Below are positions 8,669 through 15,283 of a DNA stretch of 64,000 nt, piece after piece (positions within the stretch are counted from its first letter, which is position 1; each line of letters begins with the position of its first letter). Under the pieces are notes generated by a model. It saw only the letters and a list, made by a program, of their open reading frames with translations. It was not told the DNA's origin and ran no database searches. This stretch comes from Enterococcus plantarum (GTDB lineage Bacteria > Bacillota > Bacilli > Lactobacillales > Enterococcaceae). A program made the position numbers and the translations under genes. The stretch spans positions 1-64,000 of the forward strand of contig NZ_MIKA01000012.1 in assembly GCF_001730295.1 (NCBI RefSeq), read 5' to 3'.

Positions 8669-11098
8669 TTAAAATTCTAAATAACCGCTCGCAGCTTCTG
8701 CTTCTAAATCGATTCCAAATTTCAAATCGTATGCATTGCTCGTCAGAGCTAAAACATCTCCATTTAGAAGTGGATAAATACTACCCGTTTTTTGAAGTTC
8801 CATCAGTTCGTGCTGAAACACATTGACCATATATTGTTGCGCTTTTTTTAAAGTAGGGGCATACTCTTCTGGTCTCAACTCTCCATTTAAATCAGCGATT
8901 AGATCGTTACCTTTTTTATACGGAACAAGTACTGATGTTGTTGGGCTATCAATGACCTGAAAATATTTCCCTACTGTTTTAGGACTACTTCTAAAAGCCA
9001 ATAGAGGAGCAGAGCCATGTGTTCGTTTGTAGTGCTCTAGAGCATTAGCCCCTTCACCTAATAAACTAAATAGATTAAGGGATGTCTTTTTTACGGGATA
9101 ATTTAATTCATCCTTAAAACAATCATAATATCGATCAAAATACCGTTTCTGAACATCATGAGAAAGTAATTCCTTTTGTTCTAGTTCACTGCTTTCTTTA
9201 AGAATATCTAGCGTAATTTCTTGGCCTTGTTTAATTTCTGGTAAATGGGTCAGATTTTCAAGGTCTGCTGAAAGATTGATTAAGTAAACTGGTTGTGGCT
9301 TGGTTTCACCATGTCGATTACAACGTCCTGCCGCTTGAGCAATTGAATCTAAACCTGCTACTGAACGAATAACGGATTGGAAACTGATATCCACACCAGC
9401 TTCAATTAATTGCGTTGTGATACAGATGAGTTTTGTGTCGCTATTTTTTAGCTTTTCTCGTAGTTCATCCAATAAATTTTTCCGATGCTTGGCACACATT
9501 GAGGTGCTCAAATGATACAATTCAACCTTTTCTAATTGCTTATTCTCTAAATATTGATAGAGACTTCGAACAGCTTTTTTTGTATTTAAAATAATCAGCA
9601 GGTTTTCTTTTTCTGCTAAAATTTCTTCGCTAAAATCTGCTAACTCTTCAAGCTTCCATGCTTCATTCGTTGTCCGATCAATGACCTCTACTCGTTTAAA
9701 CTTTGATTCTACTTCTGATAAGTTGGCGACCATTTCGCCATCGGATTCTTTGGCTAATGCTCTACCGACATTTTCTAAAGATGGCTGAGTTGCAGTACAT
9801 AAAACACTTGTCGTTGTGCCGTAATTTTTTAAGAAGTTCAAGCTTTCATTAAATAAATGAGTGCAGTTTGTTGGAACACCTTGTGCTTCATCAAAAATAA
9901 TCACCGCATTTGTTAAGTTATGAAAACGACGTGGATTTCGGGTTCCTCGGCTGTATATCGTATTTAGAAACTGCACCATCGTAGTAAAGATTACAGGGCT
10001 TTCCCAATTGTCTTTCATTAATGCTTGTTTCTGCTCTAAGGCTTCTTTTTCTGCTTCTGACTCCTCTGTTTGTCTTTCTTTCGTTTCTTCCTGATCCGTA
10101 AAAACGTTGGAATGATGCTCTAGAATATTTACCTCATCTTTTAAAATCTCTCGGACTGTCGCAGCATTTTGTTCGATAATCGTTGTGAATGGCACGACAT
10201 AAATAATGCGTTCTTTTCCATGTTTGATAGCGTGATTCAAGGCAAAACGTAAACTGGCTAACGTCTTCCCGCCTCCTGTTGGAATCGACAGGGTGTAAAT
10301 CCCTATTTTTCTTTCAGCAAAATTTTTACACTGTTCTGACATTTGACTACGAAGTTGATTGATTGGCGTGTCAGCTGTAAATGTTGAGATAAATTCTTCT
10401 AAGCGTTGACTATAAGATTGAAGTAAAACGTCATTTTCATGTTGTTTAAATGTTTTATTTTCTTCAAATAACATCGTATTCGTTCGGTCTGCATCTAGAA
10501 GGCAACTATAGATGAATTTTAAAAGAAAAAAGGTGTCGTTTTGTTTGACTCGGCTCTTTCCTTCAGCTTGATAAAACCTTCTCAATTCTTTTGTTGCTTC
10601 CAACAGTAATTTCTGAAACTGTTCTTCTGACATCACTTCTTGGAAAAAACGACCTTTGATTAGTTCATACTCAACAACCTCTATTTCATCTACTCGTCTG
10701 AGATAATCAGAAGTCGCTTCTCCTTCTGGGGTAAAAAAGTCTTGTAGACCTCGACTGCTATGATGGGAAATAATTGCATTACCTACTAATTCAGCAAGAA
10801 TATATGAAAATGGATCACGACTATTTTTGTGGCAATAATCAAACAAAAGCATACCGCCAGCTGTTGAATGATCAACACTGCCTCGTGTCACACTTTTAGG
10901 ATCAGCCACTGCTTTTTTTAAATACACTTGGAATTCATTTGAATATTTTCCTAGATCATGAAGTAAACCAGCTAAATAGCTAGTTTTTCTTAGTCCTATT
11001 TTTCCGCCCCAATCGGCGCTTAGTTCGGCGCATTCTGCTAGATGATCCTTTAAAAGTTGCTTTTCTCCATCATATTTTCTCACATGGGCTATATACAT
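8669..11098 (-). CDS. cas3: Cas3 HD nuclease-helicase
   Basis: An 809-residue Cas3 in normal order. The N-terminal HD nuclease has H in [13 protein letters not shown] and further metal ligands around VDHSTAGG and [11 protein letters not shown]. The SF2 helicase has Walker [17 protein letters not shown], the DEAQ box [11 protein letters not shown], motif [11 protein letters not shown] and motif [16 protein letters not shown]. It is recruited by Cascade after target recognition and degrades the DNA. Its start has an AAGGAGT ribosome site. An extended -10 promoter sits just upstream, in addition to the stronger promoter at 11444-11472. It looks complete. Confidence 0.97.
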   Translation of the reverse strand: MYIAHVRKYDGEKQLLKDHLAECAELSADWGGKIGLRKTSYLAGLLHDLGKYSNEFQVYLKKAVADPKSVTRGSVDHSTAGGMLLFDYCHKNSRDPFSYILAELVGNAIISHHSSRGLQDFFTPEGEATSDYLRRVDEIEVVEYELIKGRFFQEVMSEEQFQKLLLEATKELRRFYQAEGKSRVKQNDTFFLLKFIYSCLLDADRTNTMLFEENKTFKQHENDVLLQSYSQRLEEFISTFTADTPINQLRSQMSEQCKNFAERKIGIYTLSIPTGGGKTLASLRFALNHAIKHGKERIIYVVPFTTIIEQNAATVREILKDEVNILEHHSNVFTDQEETKERQTEESEAEKEALEQKQALMKDNWESPVIFTTMVQFLNTIYSRGTRNPRRFHNLTNAVIIFDEAQGVPTNCTHLFNESLNFLKNYGTTTSVLCTATQPSLENVGRALAKESDGEMVANLSEVESKFKRVEVIDRTTNEAWKLEELADFSEEILAEKENLLIILNTKKAVRSLYQYLENKQLEKVELYHLSTSMCAKHRKNLLDELREKLKNSDTKLICITTQLIEAGVDISFQSVIRSVAGLDSIAQAAGRCNRHGETKPQPVYLINLSADLENLTHLPEIKQGQEITLDILKESSELEQKELLSHDVQKRYFDRYYDCFKDELNYPVKKTSLNLFSLLGEGANALEHYKRTHGSAPLLAFRSSPKTVGKYFQVIDSPTTSVLVPYKKGNDLIADLNGELRPEEYAPTLKKAQQYMVNVFQHELMELQKTGSIYPLLNGDVLALTSNAYDLKFGIDLEAEAASGYLEF

Positions 11099-11137
11099 AC
11101 TTAAACTCCTTAATTGATCTCTAAATGTCTTAAATAC

Positions 11138-11146
11138 ATTATATCA
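11138..11146 (-). promoter_or_regulatory. Extended -10 promoter directly before cas3
   Basis: On the minus strand the sequence TGATATAAT gives a perfect -10 with the TG extension, about 40 bp before the cas3 ATG. A good -35 is lacking. It would transcribe cas3 onward without the small membrane gene, giving a second input to the operon. Confidence 0.5.
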
Positions 11147-11187
11147 TTTCTAAAAAAAAGAACTATCTAAAAATTTAAATAGTTACG

Positions 11188-11358
11188 TTAATTTTTTGAT
11201 TGATAAAGAAAAAAGTAGACGACTAATAAAATTACTAATACTAGTATAAATAAATCAGAAAGATTAATTTGAACTGCCCAAAGTTTATCTACTAAAACTA
11301 CGATGAGTGCGCTAATAATAACCAATAACAATTTTTTACTATTTTCTCTATCAATCAT
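11188..11358 (-). CDS. 56-residue two-helix membrane protein at the head of the cas operon
   Basis: The ORF starts ATG at 11356-11358 after an AAAGGA ribosome site 10 nt upstream and ends TAA at 11188-11190. After the charged start MIDRENSKK it has two hydrophobic helices (LLLVIISALIVVLVDKLWAV and about DLFILVLVILLVVYFFLY) and a basic tail YQSKN. It lies between the main cas promoter and cas3, on the same strand, 90 bp before cas3. I do not recognise a family. It could be a membrane accessory of this CRISPR locus, or an unrelated passenger. Its codon use is AT-rich like its neighbours. Confidence 0.6.
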   Translation of the reverse strand: MIDRENSKKLLLVIISALIVVLVDKLWAVQINLSDLFILVLVILLVVYFFLYQSKN

Positions 11359-11400
11359 TTAATTAATATCCTTTCTGATGTATCCGAAAAATTATTTATG

Positions 11401-11419
11401 TAATAAACACAGAATTGAA
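11401..11419 (-). promoter_or_regulatory. Candidate crRNA-like target with TTC PAM in the cas operon leader
   Basis: On the minus strand TTC (11417-11419) is followed by AATTCTGTGTTTA (11404-11416), identical to the first 13 nt of the spacer-like segment at 11572. The match resumes after single mismatches at positions 14 and 18, giving 19 of the first 21. It lies about 18-36 nt downstream of the predicted start site of the cas operon promoter, where bound Cascade would block RNA polymerase. Confidence 0.75.
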
Positions 11420-11443
11420 TAAATATGATATTCAATCGACTTT

Positions 11444-11472
11444 ATTGTACAATTGGAATTATATATTGTCAA
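11444..11472 (-). promoter_or_regulatory. Main cas operon promoter
   Basis: Minus strand: -35 TTGACA (11467-11472), 17-bp spacer, -10 TACAAT (11444-11449). This is a near-consensus sigma-A promoter pointing into the 56-residue gene and cas3. The predicted start is near 11437, leaving a leader of about 80 nt that contains the candidate Cascade target. Confidence 0.8.
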
Positions 11473-11486
11473 CTATTTTTCATAAT

Positions 11487-11515
11487 TAGATAAAGTTAAA
11501 AAATTATGATATAAT
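11487..11515 (+). promoter_or_regulatory. Divergent promoter for the crRNA-like RNA
   Basis: Plus strand: -35 TAGATA (11487-11492), 17-bp spacer, -10 TATAAT (11510-11515) with a TG extension (TGATATAAT). The predicted start is near 11522, about 22 nt before the repeat-like element. It lies back to back with the cas operon promoter. Confidence 0.7.
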
Positions 11516-11521
11516 TTTTTA

Positions 11522-11636
11522 AAATAGGTTCTCTAGATAACCTGTCACATTTTGAATGTGTGGATTGAAATAATTCTGTGTTTAGTACTTAATGATATCA
11601 TCAGCCTAAATTCTAGAATTTAGGCTGATTCTCATT
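11522..11636 (+). ncRNA. Single-repeat crRNA-like RNA (CreR-like autoregulator candidate)
   Basis: The predicted transcript holds one 28-nt repeat-like unit (11544-11571): GT, a 6-bp stem CACATT/AATGTG with a TTGA loop, then TGGATTGAAAT. That 11-nt handle is identical to the one in the array repeat. The spacer-like sequence from 11572 (AATTCTGTGTTTAGTAC...) matches the cas operon leader next to a TTC PAM. A perfect 13-bp hairpin follows (11601-11628) in place of a second repeat; it may act as terminator and as 3' stem. Cas5c cleavage at the stem base would give a guide that Cascade can load. The short imperfect match suggests binding without Cas3 destruction, i.e. repression. CreR RNAs with this logic are known in some type I and V systems. 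Assignment here is inference from sequence. Confidence 0.8.
11601..11628 (+). terminator. Perfect hairpin ending the crRNA-like RNA
   Basis: A 13-bp perfect inverted repeat TCAGCCTAAATTC-TA-GAATTTAGGCTGA, followed by the modestly T-rich TTCTCATTTAT. It plausibly terminates the RNA that starts near 11522 and would also protect its 3' end. Confidence 0.6.
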
Positions 11637-11678
11637 TATATAGATAAATTTCGTTTAGGTAAATAAAGCAAGAAAAAC

Positions 11679-11778
11679 TTGACTATCCAATTTTTTTCAT
11701 GTATCTTATACGTATAAAAGAAGAATGGTCATACACCAAAGACCCCATCACTTTCGGAGAGTGATGGGGTTTATTTTG
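11679..11778 (+). ncRNA. RNA II-like antitoxin of an Fst-type (par) type I toxin-antitoxin locus
   Basis: A plus-strand promoter (TTGACT 11679-11684, 17-bp spacer, TATCTT 11702-11707) should start a ~65-nt RNA near 11714, the size known for RNA II of plasmid pAD1. It runs through direct repeat a (AGAAGAATGGTCATACACC, 11719-11737) into the shared hairpin terminator. The sister repeat (AGAAGAATGGTCATGCACC, 11881-11899) covers the toxin start. Because the two RNAs are read from opposite strands, the repeats become complementary, which is how RNA II blocks toxin translation in par. Confidence 0.75.
11742..11770. terminator. Bidirectional terminator shared by toxin and antitoxin RNAs
   Basis: An 11-bp perfect stem ACCCCATCACT / AGTGATGGGGT with a 7-nt loop, followed by TTATTTT on the plus strand and with A-rich sequence on the other side. 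A shared convergent terminator is a hallmark of par-type loci. Confidence 0.85.
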
Positions 11779-11793
11779 GCTTCTAGTCGCTTT

Positions 11794-11898
11794 CTAGCCT
11801 TGTCGATTATCAAGCCAATGTTTGAACAGCCCTAAGACCACTCCGACAATAACCGGACCAATGATCGTTGTAAATAACAGAAGAATGGTCATGCACCT
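11794..11898 (-). CDS. Fst-family type I toxin peptide
   Basis: A 34-residue peptide from a GTG start. One membrane helix LLFTTIIGPVIVGVVLGLF is followed by the polar tail KHWLDNRQG, matching the Fst/Ldr toxin pattern (I-A/G-P-x-x-V-G-V-V-L, then W and a charged tail). Fst inserts in the membrane and disrupts cell envelope and division. The GTG directly abuts AAAGGAGG, so the exact start is uncertain. The palindrome GCGATACGTATCGC just upstream can form the 5' structure that delays translation of such toxins. A -35-like TTGACA lies near 12003-12008, with only a poor -10. Confidence 0.75.
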   Translation of the reverse strand, partial: RCMTILLLFTTIIGPVIVGVVLGLFKHWLDNRQG

Positions 11899-12230
11899 CC
11901 TTTCTGCGATACGTATCGCCATCGCAAAAGAGAAAGCGACCATTTTCAGCTTATCAAACTTTTTATCCCTCGCTACTTTTTCCTTATAAATAATTCCGAT
12001 TTTGTCAAACTTGTCCTATTTTTTGGACTCATTTGATTATATACTCTATTTTACGCTCTGCAGAAATAGTCAGCCAACTCAAAAAAATTTTGTTATTTTT
12101 TCTTATATATAAGGGACATGTTTTTCGTGTTATTTAATCCCTTCCCCCAAAAAATTTCGTTGTGAACAAGCCACTCTTTCTGTATAATAAAACGCATAGG
12201 ATAGAAATAAGTAACATTAAAAATAAATAA

Positions 12231-12340
12231 ATTGGCTCTTCGTGGTCTGGCGCCAACCAAACCAGAAGCCTTGTTTAAACAGTAGCACCTGTCAAACAAC
12301 TTTGCCAATAGCGTAAGGATCGATCTATTTTTGTTGTACA
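12231..12340 (-). ncRNA. Putative structured small RNA A (paralogue of RNA B)
   Basis: The minus-strand block shares ordered sequence boxes with the block at 12459-12560: TGGCAAA, then AGGTGCTACT, GGCTTC and GGTTGGCGCC, then a closing GAAG-GCC strand. A TACAAC -10-like box lies at a matching distance upstream (12333-12338). The 3' part folds back (GGCTTCTGG with CCA...GAAGAGCC) and is followed by an AT-rich tract. I do not recognise the family. The long ORF over this block is judged fortuitous. Confidence 0.5.
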
Positions 12341-12389
12341 CTTCCATAGTGACGACACATTTTATAGTTTCTTTATCTTGCCTATTTGT

Positions 12390-12425
12390 AGACGATTACA
12401 GGTCACCTGTGGATCGTCTTTTTTT
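12390..12425 (+). terminator. Rho-independent terminator, plus strand
   Basis: The stem AGACGAT...ATCGTCT, with a second inner pairing ACAGGT/ACCTGT, is followed by a run of seven T. It must end a plus-strand transcript arising between about 11900 and 12390. That RNA would be antisense to putative RNA A. No ORF on that strand explains it. Confidence 0.7.
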
Positions 12426-12458
12426 ATTTCTATCCTACACATTTTGAGAAAAAGAAAA

Positions 12459-12571
12459 AAGGCACTTCATTGTTCGGCGCCAACCGTTCAATGAAGCCCT
12501 GAATAGAAAGTAGCACCTCTCTATCCAAGTTGCCTATTTGCCAGTACCGTAGCACTAGCTTCTTTATTGTA
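12459..12571 (-). ncRNA. Putative structured small RNA B (paralogue of RNA A)
   Basis: The minus-strand unit has a TACAAT -10 (12566-12571) and the conserved boxes TGGCAAA, AGGTGCTACT, GGCTTC and GGTTGGCGCC. It ends in a strong hairpin (GGCTTCATTG with CAATGAAGTGCC) followed by TTTTTT, a clear intrinsic terminator. The predicted RNA is about 105 nt with no credible ORF. The pairing arms differ from RNA A but keep complementarity, which suggests selection on structure. Confidence 0.6.
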
Positions 12572-12722
12572 CCTAATTCTTGTAAGAATTTCTAGACACT
12601 TTTCGAATTTTTCTCTGGTTACACAAAGAAGTTCCCTACAAACTGGCTTAATTCAACCATAGAGACGAACAGCTTTCATTTTTTCTTTTGTTCTACATCC
12701 CAATAAGAAAAGGAGAACTATC

Positions 12723-12995
12723 ATGAAAAATTCCGTCATCTGCATTAAAACTGTCCCGTATCAAGAGATTCTAAATCTTCGAGATTCACTGGAACGCTTA
12801 GAATCTTGGAAAGAACCATTGGAAGTTCTTGAAAAGTATTTTACCAATCCAACGACACCAATCAATAAAAAACAGGTCGTTAAACAGTATTACGCTAGTG
12901 CCAAATTGTTTGAAATATTTAATAAAGAATTTGAGTTATTGATAGCAGAGTCGCAAAAACAATTGGCTATTATTACACAAAATCAAAATAGTTGA
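12723..12995 (+). CDS. Hypothetical protein, 90 aa
   Basis: A soluble, mostly helical protein starting after AAAAGGAGAACTATC, a good ribosome site. It has no signal peptide, membrane segment or cysteine pair; Leu/Glu/Lys-rich helices (LRDSLERLESWKEPLEVLEKYF, IFNKEFELLIAESQKQLAII) suggest a small helical bundle. I do not recognise a family. It stands alone on the plus strand among small RNA and antitoxin-like genes, a context typical of plasmid- or island-derived DNA. Confidence 0.6.
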   Translation: MKNSVICIKTVPYQEILNLRDSLERLESWKEPLEVLEKYFTNPTTPINKKQVVKQYYASAKLFEIFNKEFELLIAESQKQLAIITQNQNS

Positions 12996-13094
12996 TTAAA
13001 AAAATGAAAGGAAGGATCTTTTGCGTATTTAGATAGTGTCAGGAACAAAAATATGATTGGACTATTTTAAGTCACATTAAAAATGGGAGGGATT

Positions 13095-13232
13095 ATGTTG
13101 GATTTACTAAAAGCAACAAAACAAGGAGAGAGAATTGTTATTATCTTTCCAAAAAAATTAGCTATAAAAGAAAATCAAGAATTCTACTACTATAAAAATA
13201 AAGAAGGGATTATTTCATTTATTCCAAAATAG
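13095..13232 (+). CDS. Small AbrB/MazE-like antitoxin-type protein, orphan
   Basis: A 45-residue ORF (MLDLLKATKQGERIVIIFPK, then KLAIKENQEFYYYKNKEGIISFIPK) with a GGGAGG ribosome site. The pattern KQGxRxxxxxPKxLxIKExxEF is that of the SpoVT-AbrB swapped-hairpin fold of MazE/PemI antitoxins, and the terminal acidic region that wraps the toxin is missing or very short. No toxin ORF follows. It may be a relic antitoxin or a small DNA-binding regulator. Confidence 0.5.
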   Translation: MLDLLKATKQGERIVIIFPKKLAIKENQEFYYYKNKEGIISFIPK

Positions 13233-13303
13233 AACGTCTTTCTCACGAAACAATTCATTAAAAATTTTAATAGGCGCTTGTTTTCAAGTAGTTTTCGTAT
13301 AAA

Positions 13304-13347
13304 AGCGAAAGACCTAGAAATGAATACTATTTTCTAAGCCTTTCGCT
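13304..13347. other. Long imperfect hairpin downstream of the AbrB-like gene
   Basis: The arms AGCGAAAG-acc-TAGAAA and TTTCTA-agc-CTTTCGCT pair with an internal loop. No T-run follows on the plus strand, so it is a weak terminator at best. The rest of 13233-13442 holds only a second weak inverted repeat (TGTGATA...TATCACA). Confidence 0.4.
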
Positions 13348-13442
13348 ACTATTACTGATAAAGAGTTTTTCTATGCAAAATCACTGTGATAAAAATCGTT
13401 ATTGTCTTGTTCTATCACAATAAACAACCTGTTCACTTATCA

Positions 13443-13661
13443 TTAAATAAGCTCCTGCATCATTTCAGCATGAGAAATACTTTCGTCATTTATTTGATGC
13501 TTTTTCATCAGATTATTGTATGTTTCTAAATCAATCTGATTTTCTAGGCTTTCCAAAATTGTTGTCTTAGCAAGTTCAGATAAGGATATCTCTTTAGAGT
13601 CAGCCAGCCTTTGCATAAAATCTTTTTCATCGTTAGATAATCTAAATGACACTGTATTCAT
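13443..13661 (-). CDS. RelB-like / DUF6290 ribbon-helix-helix antitoxin-type protein
   Basis: A 72-residue protein. The first strand MNTVSFRLSNDEKDFMQRLA followed by EISLSELAKTTILESLE is the ribbon-helix-helix DNA-binding pattern of RelB/DUF6290 antitoxins, with the C-terminal helix (YNNLMKKHQINDES) as the usual toxin-wrapping part. No RelE-type ORF follows on the same strand, so it is an orphan. It probably binds its own promoter. The ATG has a GAGGAGGTAACTGA ribosome site. Confidence 0.6.
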   Translation of the reverse strand: MNTVSFRLSNDEKDFMQRLADSKEISLSELAKTTILESLENQIDLETYNNLMKKHQINDESISHAEMMQELI

Positions 13662-13773
13662 TCAGTTACCTCCTCTTCAAACATTCGTCTTACTGATTAT
13701 CGTAATACATTTACATACATTTTTCAATTGTACTAAAACTACATTTTGGATTGTTCCGCTACTAATAAACACT

Positions 13774-14196
13774 TTACTTCTCAATCCCATAATCAATCTC
13801 AATAACCAAGTTGTCTCCATCTAAAAAATACTTGCCCGTACCTTGAATTCCTGAAAGTTCTTCCGTTCCAGTGTTCTCTTTTATCACTAATTCATTGTGC
13901 GGAAGTCCCTTTTCAAAAGTCCCTCGTTCTTCTAAGACAAACGTGCCTTTGCGACCTTTTAGCACCCCTTCAAAGAACAGATACCCTAAATAGGTTGCTT
14001 CTGATAGATGAGGGTTTTCTTGATTGTACTGCGAGTAATGCAACAAATAATCTGCTTTGAAACTGCCTGTAATTTCTTGTAAGGCTTTATACCAAGCAGA
14101 AGCTTTCGCCACTGGTTGTTCAGTCGGGATATCTGCCAATAATTCTTCCTCCCATGAAACAAGCTCAAAGGTACTTTTAGCCAACATGATCCTCAC
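13774..14196 (-). CDS. DUF3224-family protein
   Basis: A 140-residue protein that looks like DUF3224, a lipocalin-like small beta barrel (FKADYLLHYSQYN, LFFEGVLKGRKGTFVLEERGTFEKG, then a glycine-rich strand). Biochemical function is unknown. No signal peptide is present. The start overlaps the end of the DJ-1/PfpI gene by 20 bp, so the two are almost certainly cotranscribed. Confidence 0.65.
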   Translation of the reverse strand: MRIMLAKSTFELVSWEEELLADIPTEQPVAKASAWYKALQEITGSFKADYLLHYSQYNQENPHLSEATYLGYLFFEGVLKGRKGTFVLEERGTFEKGLPHNELVIKENTGTEELSGIQGTGKYFLDGDNLVIEIDYGIEK

Positions 14197-14797
14197 CAGC
14201 AGTTCTTAGTTCTTGTTTGATTGCTTCATAGTAGCCTAACTTGTAAAAGTTATACCATTGTTCCACTTCTTTTTCAGGCATTACTTGAAGTGCCAACAAA
14301 ATTTCTTTCGCAAACTCTAAATGCCCAGTTCCATTAGCTGTAATCAGGTTGTTTGCTCTTATTACTTGAACTTCTAAATAGTGATTCCCACCAGTATAGC
14401 GCTCGCCAGCGTAATCTTGTAAGTCTTGTAGTTGGTTGCTCGTATGCTTGTGATCATTTAGTAACTCTAGACTTCCCAAATAAACAGTCGCATCACAAAT
14501 CGCTGCAATCAAAGCACCTTGTTGTTCCGCTTTGGCTACTAAAGCATCGACTTCTTTGGCTTTATCCGTTCGCCAAGATTTTCCACCAATTAAAATCAAC
14601 GCAGCAAACTCTTTTTGACACGCTTCGGCAAGCGTATAATCTGGTAATGTCGAAAAACCACCCATTGAATGAATCGCTTGTTTTTCATTTGAAACAGTTT
14701 TAACCGTGAACCCCTCTTGCTGATTCAAGACTGCTGCGATCGATGCTGCTTCCCAATCTGCATAATCTTCTAATAATACAAAAAACACTTCTGTCAT
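14177..14797 (-). CDS. DJ-1/PfpI-family class I glutamine-amidotransferase-like protein
   Basis: A 206-residue protein with the DJ-1/PfpI fold: an N-terminal strand EVFFVLLEDYADWEAA with the conserved glutamate-like acid, FAALILIGGKSW, and the nucleophile elbow AAICDATVYLG with Cys at about residue 100. Family members act as chaperones, deglycases or stress proteins; the exact activity cannot be read from sequence. A ribosome site AAGGAGGAATAAATC precedes the ATG. It is the first gene of a pair with the DUF3224 gene. Confidence 0.75.
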   Translation of the reverse strand: MTEVFFVLLEDYADWEAASIAAVLNQQEGFTVKTVSNEKQAIHSMGGFSTLPDYTLAEACQKEFAALILIGGKSWRTDKAKEVDALVAKAEQQGALIAAICDATVYLGSLELLNDHKHTSNQLQDLQDYAGERYTGGNHYLEVQVIRANNLITANGTGHLEFAKEILLALQVMPEKEVEQWYNFYKLGYYEAIKQELRTAGEDHVG

Positions 14798-14819
14798 GAT
14801 TTATTCCTCCTTAATTTAA

Positions 14820-14955
14820 AAGTGAAGCGGGCTCGTTTAACTCTGACAGGAAAATAGGAAAATCTAACTGAGGTGCTTTTTGCCTCATTTAGATTTTATC
14901 TTTTTCCCGAAGAGTTAGCCCGCGTAACTAGATAACTTACGGTAACAACGTTCCG
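14820..14955. repeat. Intergenic palindromic repeat, copy 1
   Basis: A long hairpin runs from GCGGGCTCGTTTAACTCT (14827 on) to AGAGTTAGCCCGC (to 14923), with an inner stem (AATCTAA...TTAGATT) around GAGGTGC/GCCTC. It is followed by CTAGATAAC...CGGTAACAAC. A second copy begins about 260 bp further on. The sequence differs between copies but the pairing is kept. Confidence 0.75.
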
Positions 14956-15079
14956 CTATGCTACACCTTGTACTTTTCAACATCTTAATAACAAGAGGAA
15001 GCAACGTTCCTTTCAGTCACCTTGTACCAATCAATATCAACTCATAACTTCGTTGTATTTCTTGGCATGTTTCAAAGCA

Positions 15080-15215
15080 AAAGCGAAGCGAGCTCGTTCA
15101 GCTCCGACTGGAAAATAGGAAAAATCGATTGTGGTGCTCTTTACCACAAACTATTTTTATCTTTTTCCTGAGGAGCTAGCCCGCATAGCTAGATAACGGT
15201 AACAACTTCCCGATT
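15080..15215. repeat. Intergenic palindromic repeat, copy 2
   Basis: This has the same design as copy 1: GCGAGCTCGTTCAGCTCC (15088 on) pairs with GGAGCTAGCCCGC (to 15184), an inner stem surrounds GTGGTGC/ACCAC, and the same CTAGATAACGGTAACAAC tail follows. The stretch between the copies (14956-15080) holds no gene. The pair looks like a dispersed palindromic element or tandem RNA hairpins. Confidence 0.75.
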
Positions 15216-15283
15216 TTATGGAAAAAGGATAAGCTAGATACCTGTTGGAGTTCATCATACAACAGAAGTGTGACAACTGATTG

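Noticed and set aside
12093-12347. 84-residue ORF on the minus strand
   Set aside because: It lies across the conserved RNA block A and the AT-rich tail. Its sequence is not protein-like, it has no good ribosome site, and copy B shows that conservation is at RNA level.
13304-13347. Intrinsic terminator after the AbrB-like gene
   Set aside because: The stem is good but no T-run follows in either direction, so it is recorded only as a hairpin.
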